Positions 59,152-64,000 of a stretch of DNA of 64,000 nucleotides are shown here, piece after piece. The translations under genes and the position numbers were made by a program. The DNA lies in assembly GCF_000686805.1 (NCBI RefSeq), contig NZ_JMLP01000017.1, positions 100,273 through 164,272 on the forward strand, written 5' to 3'. Positions within the stretch are counted from its first letter, which is position 1. Every line of letters begins with the position of its first letter. A model generated the notes under the pieces. That model ran no database searches, was not told where the DNA came from, and saw only the letters and a program-made list of their open reading frames with translations. The stretch comes from Bacillus sp. UNC41MFS5 (GTDB lineage: Bacteria > Bacillota > Bacilli > Bacillales_B > DSM-18226).

Positions 59152-60381
59152 ATGAAAAAGGTCAATTCACAAATAGGTTTAGACAGACGAGACTTTATTA
59201 AAAAAGGTGGTTTAGGTGCACTTGCCCTCACAGTTGCATCAGCCGGAATTCCAGTAAATTTTTTAAGCAACACAGCTCATGCAGAGAAATTGGATCACAA
59301 TGTTACACTCCAATTTAAACCTGGTGGAAAGTTCAAAATTGTTCAGTTTAATGATACTCAAGACGATGAACGTATTGATCGCAGAACCATCCAACTTATG
59401 GAGAAAGTTCTTGATTCCGAGAAACCTGACTTTGTCGTGCTTAATGGTGATAACATTTCTGGGGGTTGCGATACTCCTATGGAGATGAAACAAGCTATAA
59501 ACAATGTAGCCCAACCGATGGAAAAAAGAGGTATCAAGTGGGCGGTTACATTCGGGAACCACGATGAAGATTCTTCCCCAAAAAGTGGGCTTAATGAAGA
59601 AGACATGTTGAAAATTTACATGTCCTATAAATACAATATGAATCAGCCAGGGCCAAAAGGAGTTACCGGAACTGGGAATATGAACCTTATCATTAAGAAC
59701 TCTAGAGGTAACAAAGCTGCATTTAATCTTTGGCTGTTAGATAGTGGAAGGTATGCACCGCCTACCATTGCTGGTCAAGATTTTAAAGGATACCCCGCAT
59801 GGGATTGGCTCCGCTTTAATCAGGTAAGCTGGTATTATGAAACATCAAAGAGAATAGAGAAGCAATGGGGATATAAAGTTCCTTCGCTCGTGTTCATACA
59901 TATCCCTCTATGGGAACATCGATATATGTGGTATGCAAGCGTTGATGAGAGAACTGATGCTAACCATACCCTAGCGGTTACAAAGCATAATATAGTAGGA
60001 GAAAGAAATGAAGAGGAATGCCCGGGTCCAGTTAACAGTGGTTTGTTTTCGGCCATGCTAGAGAGGGGCGACGTAAAGGGCGTCTTTTGCGGTCATGATC
60101 ACGTCAATAACTATATGGGTAATTATTATGGAATTTTGCTTGGTTACTCCAGTAGCACAGGGTTTGGCGCTTACGGCCTACCAGGATCTGAAAGAAATAG
60201 ACTTCGAGGAGCCAGAGTATTCAATTTAGATGAAAATACAGAAGGCACGCTTACTGAAACCCACATGGTATTCGCTAAAGATTATGGAATTGACTTAACA
60301 GCGAATGATCAAAGTGTTGACCCTGAGCCACTACAGGAGATTGGGAAAAATAAGAATATAAATATTGAGGTCAAAAACTAA
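59152..60381 (+). CDS. Tat-exported metallophosphoesterase
   Basis: 409 aa. Twin-arginine signal DRRDFIKKGGLGALALTVAS with a likely cleavage after HAEK-region Ala (about 44). The calcineurin-like metal motifs follow in order: FNDTQDD, VVLNGDNISGG, TFGNHDEDS, FIHIPLWEH and GHDHVNNY. Exported phosphodiesterase or phosphatase, secreted or wall-bound. A GGAGG before ATG 59152 supports the start. No tatAC genes are next to it, unlike PhoD. Confidence 0.88.
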   Translation: MKKVNSQIGLDRRDFIKKGGLGALALTVASAGIPVNFLSNTAHAEKLDHNVTLQFKPGGKFKIVQFNDTQDDERIDRRTIQLMEKVLDSEKPDFVVLNGDNISGGCDTPMEMKQAINNVAQPMEKRGIKWAVTFGNHDEDSSPKSGLNEEDMLKIYMSYKYNMNQPGPKGVTGTGNMNLIIKNSRGNKAAFNLWLLDSGRYAPPTIAGQDFKGYPAWDWLRFNQVSWYYETSKRIEKQWGYKVPSLVFIHIPLWEHRYMWYASVDERTDANHTLAVTKHNIVGERNEEECPGPVNSGLFSAMLERGDVKGVFCGHDHVNNYMGNYYGILLGYSSSTGFGAYGLPGSERNRLRGARVFNLDENTEGTLTETHMVFAKDYGIDLTANDQSVDPEPLQEIGKNKNINIEVKN

Positions 60382-60415
60382 AAACAATTGTTCTCGTAAT
60401 TGCTATTTCTAGCAA

Positions 60416-60444
60416 AAAACAGGTCAAACCCTTGACCTGTTTTT
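60416..60444 (+). terminator. Intrinsic terminator
   Basis: AAAACAGGTCAA and TTGACCTGTTTTT pair around a short ACCC loop. Confidence 0.8.
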
Positions 60445-60484
60445 CCTTGTTCTTATATTGTTACCTATTTACAAATGGCTGATT

Positions 60485-60640
60485 CATTTACCGCAAGAAG
60501 CCTTTTTTTTACTTTACGGGCAATGGAACGCTCTTTCATTTACCGCAAGAGCCCCTTTTTTCACTTCTCGGGCAATGGAACGACCCTTTATTACCGCAAA
60601 GAGCTCTTTTTTTTCTTCTTGAGCAATGAACCACCTTTCA
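60485..60640. repeat. Three tandem repeats of about 53 bp
   Basis: Each unit runs CATTTACCGCAAGAGCC, a T-run, ACTT-TCGGGCAATGGAACG and CCTTT. Units begin near 60485, 60537 and 60590, with the third more diverged. On the minus strand a unit reads IAREVKKGALAVNERS before frame drift, so it could derive from protein-coding repeats. No equal-length unique spacers are present, so it is not CRISPR. Confidence 0.75.
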
Positions 60641-60645
60641 TTTAG

Positions 60646-61052
60646 AATAAATGATTCCTAATTATACAACATTACATAATAGGAATTTAATTTTTAAACT
60701 GATACTAGTTAGATACCAATGAGTTTTTGAAAAAATCCGCATGTTTGTCACTAGCCATTGTTTTGAGTTCTTTAACATTTACATCAGCATATGCAACAAA
60801 ACGAACCACACGGCGGAAGTAGACGTGCTGGATTTGGCGGAAAGAACTGATGATGCAACACAGTATTGCATTCTTGTGGACTATTATCGCTACTCAAACC
60901 AAAACTACTGAAACGTATCGTCTACATCGAAAAGCTACCATTCTTAAACTATTACTTATAGGGGACTTGGCGGAAAAACTGGAACTATTCATGATCTGAA
61001 TGAGCTGTTTACGATTTTAAATTTGGAACAAAGATAATGGATTAAAACAATA
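60646..61052. other. Region of small gene fragments
   Basis: Two or three short open pieces: minus-strand 60730-60800 (VKELKTMASDKHADFF), plus-strand 60811-60912 (EVDVLDLAERTDDATQY), and plus 60960-61038 (GLGGKTGTIHDLNELFTILN). None has a start with a ribosome site. They look like remains of different genes; I recognise none with confidence. Confidence 0.35.
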
Positions 61053-61086
61053 GCCGTCATGTGACTTTTCACATGACGGCCTTTTT
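61053..61086. terminator. Strong hairpin terminator
   Basis: GCCGTCATGTGA (61053-61064) pairs with TCACATGACGGC (61069-61080), 12 perfect bp, then CTTTTTT. It abuts the 3' end of the minus-strand membrane gene, where AATA-rich sequence lies on the other side. Confidence 0.8.
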
Positions 61087-61628
61087 TATTTATTGGTGGT
61101 AGAACTGTTGAGGCTTTCCATTTGTTCACCAGAGGAATCCTCAATTTCATCACTTGCTTCTTCGACTGTGTCCATTTTTTTGTTATTCGTCTGAAAAATA
61201 TCTTTAGATACGGTGTTAAGCTTATTAACAAAGCGATTAAAACCAAGTCCTACAAAGAAAGCAATGCTAATCGGTGCATATGGAGTATCTTGATAATCTG
61301 TAAATTGAATTAAAAGTATACCGCTTTGGATAATAGTGACGGCTACAACTGCCGTACCGGTAGCAAATATCGGATAAAAAATATACATTATCCATTTTCG
61401 ATAATCGTGTAATTCGTCTTCCATATAGTGAGTACAGAACATATATAGATGCCTAAGGGAACCGCCAATGGCTCCAGCGAAAAAATAGTACAAAAAGATT
61501 TTGATATCAGAAATGAATGGAAGAAAATTTTCCAGTGCACCGGTCCCCAACATGCCGACCGCAAGGAAACTGCCAAAAAACAGAAGGGAAAGGTATGTCA
61601 AAATAACTGCTTTTAACCATCTCTTCAT
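61086..61628 (-). CDS. Membrane protein of unknown function
   Basis: 180 aa with four hydrophobic helices (AVILTYLSLLFFGSFLAVGM; FYYFF-type LYYFFAGAIGG; WIMYIFYPIFATGTAVVAV; APISIAFFVGLGF) and a charged 45-residue cytoplasmic tail rich in Glu and Ser. ATG 61628 has GGAGGTG at the right distance; ATG 61652 lacks one. A 126-base internal part of this gene is copied at 53008-53133. I do not recognise a family. Confidence 0.72.
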   Translation of the reverse strand: MKRWLKAVILTYLSLLFFGSFLAVGMLGTGALENFLPFISDIKIFLYYFFAGAIGGSLRHLYMFCTHYMEDELHDYRKWIMYIFYPIFATGTAVVAVTIIQSGILLIQFTDYQDTPYAPISIAFFVGLGFNRFVNKLNTVSKDIFQTNNKKMDTVEEASDEIEDSSGEQMESLNSSTTNK

Positions 61629-62356
61629 TCGTGCACCTCCACTTGTTGCCATCCTATGTAGATGCAGTTTTAAATGTCACTACCTGACGAATTAAAAGAC
61701 AAAGGTACCTTGGCCATTCTTAGCTGTTTATCGAACTTTAATCGCTCCATCCAGTTGTAATAGTGTTACATTGTTGGTTTCTACGGTTTCCCTTTGCCTT
61801 AAAAAATAGGCATATTAATTAGACCCGAGAGACTGTATTAATATTATTGAATTTGCTGAGGACCTAAAAAAGAGTGATTAAAGAAACTATCTCTTCTTTA
61901 GAAATGTAAACTTCTTTGGACATAGTAAAGGTTTTTGCTGTTTTTAACTAAATAATAATATTATGTAAACTAACGTCAATTTGGGTATTCTTCGATTCAT
62001 AGAGGGCTTATTTCATTTTTGTAGAATTATTTCAAAGGAGTATATAGAGTTGTTTGTATTCATTTTAATGCTCAAACGAAAATGCAGTAGATTCCTTTAA
62101 TCACCAGGTAAAAATCCAGGATTTAAAATTAACAACAAAAAAATCAGGATTAGAATGCGACATTTTTTCTTTGTTCGGTAATTCTTCATATAACATTAGT
62201 TCAGAAGTTGGAGATGTGGTTACAATCAAACAAACGGTAATAAAAAACCTCATTTCATCACCTATTGTAGACCCTAATGGCGTTGAAATTACAAATGACC
62301 AGGTTTTTAGTTTGTGAAAAGATGTACTTAAATAAAACGTGTGCTTGAGTTCAAGA
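61629..62356. other. Mostly gene-free, with one coding-like fragment
   Basis: From 62072 to 62317 one frame is open for 81 codons without a start codon (includes GDVVTIKQTVIKNLISSPIV and DPNGVEITNDQVFSL) and ends TGA. It reads like the C-terminal part of a secreted or lipoprotein domain. The rest shows no feature. Confidence 0.4.
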
Positions 62357-62382
62357 AGGATTGCAGCTGCAATCCTTTTTTG
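62357..62382 (+). terminator. Palindromic terminator before the intron
   Basis: AGGATTGCAGCTGCAATCCT is a perfect 20-base palindrome followed by TTTTT. The intron begins 21 bases after it. Confidence 0.7.
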
Positions 62383-62402
62383 TTATTCAGCTAACGGGGC
62401 AG

Positions 62403-64000
62403 GTGTGCGGCCGAGCCTTGGTCGTATCATATAACGGGTGGGATTCCCGTCGAGTAAGAACTAGCCATTCGCTCGTAGCGAGTCTTGGAGGGCTAAAGGT
62501 AACTTTAGTCTTTAAGCGTAGACAGTTAGGTGGAGCAGCCGTCAAGGCTGAGAATCTTATGGAGTGAAAGTCTCCTGTCATCAATTGACCGATTCGGATG
62601 ACTAGCATATCCAATGCGTGGGGAGGTAACGAACTACGTTCTGCTTGGAAGTAAAAGTCACGGCGGCCTATTCTACACAGAGAGAATAAGGTCGGAACAG
62701 TCTGTGTGGCGAGCAAACACAGAGGCCAGAAGGAATTAACGAATACTGCAATCCCGAAATCTACGCCCCTCAAAGAAACTGTTCGAGGGATGTTTCGCTT
62801 AGCGTCGACCTTTGTCTAACGGGGGAAGACCGATGTCTTACGGGAAGAAACGGTCAAAAGCACCGTAAGAGCAGCCGGGGTATGGGTTCTGGCATCTGTG
62901 GAAAGATTTTCAGAGATAACGACGGGAAGGTCCTACTTCAAATTGGGAAGGTACTAACCAATAAAGACCTATCATATAAGAGGCTAATAGAAAATGTTAG
63001 GATGATTTAGGACTGGCGCATGAGGTCGTAGTAGCGATGAGGGAAGGGTAATGCCTTCTTAAGTGTAAGGTAATTGCACTTCTATCAAGGTAACTCCTAT
63101 GATGGAGCGAAGGACCTCTGGGCACTTGGACAGTTAGAACTTCAAAGACACTGAGCTTTGTCTATTTGTTCATAGACTAGCATACAAGTAAACCATTAGT
63201 TGATGGGGGAATATGTGTACCAGCATTTAATCCTGCGGTTATTTGGGAAGGCGAGTGTGTGATGAAGTCCAAGGTCAGAACCGGACTCGGGAAATCCGAC
63301 CGTCCGGGATCGTAGGGGGGCTACAAGAAACGTGGCTCAATAATCATTGATTGCGCGCGCTTGTTTTCTACCCGACGGCGGGCCGAAAGCCGATTGGTTG
63401 AAGGGATTGAGCTCCATAATGTTAGTAAAACGAGAGGGCTGATGCTTTACCTGCAGCAGAAAGCTACATTTTATCCTTCGTTTAAGGCAAGATGGATAAA
63501 ACCTCTCTGGAGTCAGAGACCTTGGCACGTTACACATTGATATGATACGGCAACTCGGGAGACCCTACCTGTCTTTTCTTATAAGAAGAGTATGGTGTAC
63601 AAGCGATAAAAAAGTAAGGAAGCCAAACGCAAGGTAGGGAGTCGGATAGCAGCGTAGTGCGTGCGTGGCAGCACGTTCATCAGGTGGGTTAAAGTCCCAC
63701 TGAATCTCGGACTAGGAGATTCATATCCAAATTTGGGAGTAATGTCTCAAGAGCTGATGATTTATCATCAGAGGGCAGGGCGTCCACCGTGAGGTGGAGT
63801 CTGAAGGGCTTGAGGAGAAATACCAGGCCGTAGTGAAACGGGGCTACCCGAAATGCGAACCGGTCGGCCAAAGATGGGGCAAGGTCGAGCCTGCACTATG
63901 GAGGCGAAGGCATTACTAGTCCACCCATCGTACCAAGGTGTGTGCGGGCGGCATGGTATGGAAGATGAACGTAGCGACCCATGGAGATCTCGTAGTGTCT
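62403..64000 (+). mobile_element. Group II intron RNA, partial at the window end
   Basis: Starts at GTGTGCGGCC (the GUGYG 5' boundary), followed by GGGTGGGATTCCCG and dense stem-loop sequence with high G content and no long open frame for about 1.25 kb. This fits intron domains I to IV rather than a coding gene. No reverse transcriptase is seen before 64000. The insertion point lies just after a terminator hairpin, a known preference of some bacterial introns. The exact intron class is not decidable by eye. Confidence 0.65.
63657..64000 (+). mobile_element. Second group II intron 5' region, nested
   Basis: A new GUGYG boundary (GTGCG at 63657 or 63661) is followed by CAGGTGGGTTAAAGTCCCAC, GTCCACCGTGAGGTGGAGTC, GAAACGGGGCTACCCGAAAT and GGTCGGCCAAAGATGGGGCA, stretches familiar from domain I of bacterial introns that carry a reverse transcriptase in domain IV. 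The coding part would lie beyond the window. Position inside the first intron suggests a twintron. Confidence 0.6.

Noticed and set aside
60485..60640. CRISPR-like array
   Set aside because: The similar parts cover almost the whole unit; there are no unique spacers of constant length and no cas genes.
62387..62773. 128-residue minus-strand open frame in the intron
   Set aside because: It lies within structured intron RNA, and its composition follows RNA stems, not protein.

Overview
The window reads as a low-GC Bacillaceae chromosome (Bacillus, Neobacillus or Peribacillus-like). The basis is strong AGGAGG-type ribosome binding sites, frequent TTG/GTG starts, an Spx/Rrf2 stress locus, an IDEAL-domain protein, a yrhG-yrhE-yrhD-yrhF-like formate block, a two-component tmRNA without encoded CCA, and intrinsic terminators after most operons. 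No rRNA, complete insertion sequence or CRISPR array is visible.

1-6.1 kb: the end of an aromatic meta-cleavage operon (extradiol dioxygenase, C-C hydrolase, flavin reductase, an FAD-synthetase-like protein, 2-oxopent-4-enoate hydratase), a decayed UPF0158 gene, then a minus-strand alpha/beta hydrolase and PAP2 phosphatase. 6.3-20 kb: an ethanolamine-utilisation (eut) microcompartment locus. It has the EutW/EutV sensor kinase and ANTAR antiterminator, shell proteins EutS, EutL, EutN and two BMC-H proteins, the lyase EutBC with its reactivase EutA, the GTPase EutP, the aldehyde dehydrogenase EutE, a PduL-type phosphotransacylase, an unexpected malate-dehydrogenase-like gene and an APC-type ethanolamine permease. 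Two leaders (before eutS and eutA) carry an ANTAR-type hairpin overlapping a terminator, so the regulator and its RNA targets are both present. No cobalamin adenosyltransferase or alcohol dehydrogenase is present here.

20-28.5 kb: an NlpC/P60 peptidase, small proteins, broken MerR and resolvase genes, then a TPP riboswitch controlling a thiamine-precursor ABC transporter operon (thiY-like, thiamine-binding MTH1187-like, thiX-like, thiZ-like, TatD-like). 28.5-31.4 kb: an Spx / small stress protein / Rrf2 / IDEAL cluster with repeated operators of the form CTGTAA-N8-TTACAG. 31.5-37.6 kb: formate metabolism (FocA-type channel with a structured leader, FdhF, DUF1641, DUF2294, FdhD). 37.8-38.5 kb: tRNA-Ser, tmRNA, tRNA-Asn and a compact SRP-like RNA.

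38.5-62.4 kb: a mixed accessory region with a sulfite-oxidase-like protein, nitroreductase, cysteine desulfidase/serine dehydratase-like protein, SET-domain protein, methyltransferase, SDR, GPH sugar transporter, carbamoylase, Rieske oxygenase, rhodanese, acetyltransferases and a Tat-exported phosphoesterase. These are separated by many fragments: a second spx promoter and 5' end, a duplicated piece of thiZ, a carboxymuconolactone-decarboxylase tail, a response-regulator tail, a group II intron domain V remnant, palindromic repeats and tandem 53-bp repeats. Several genes here carry single frameshifts or stop codons. 62.4-64 kb: group II intron RNA, apparently one intron start inside another, running off the window.
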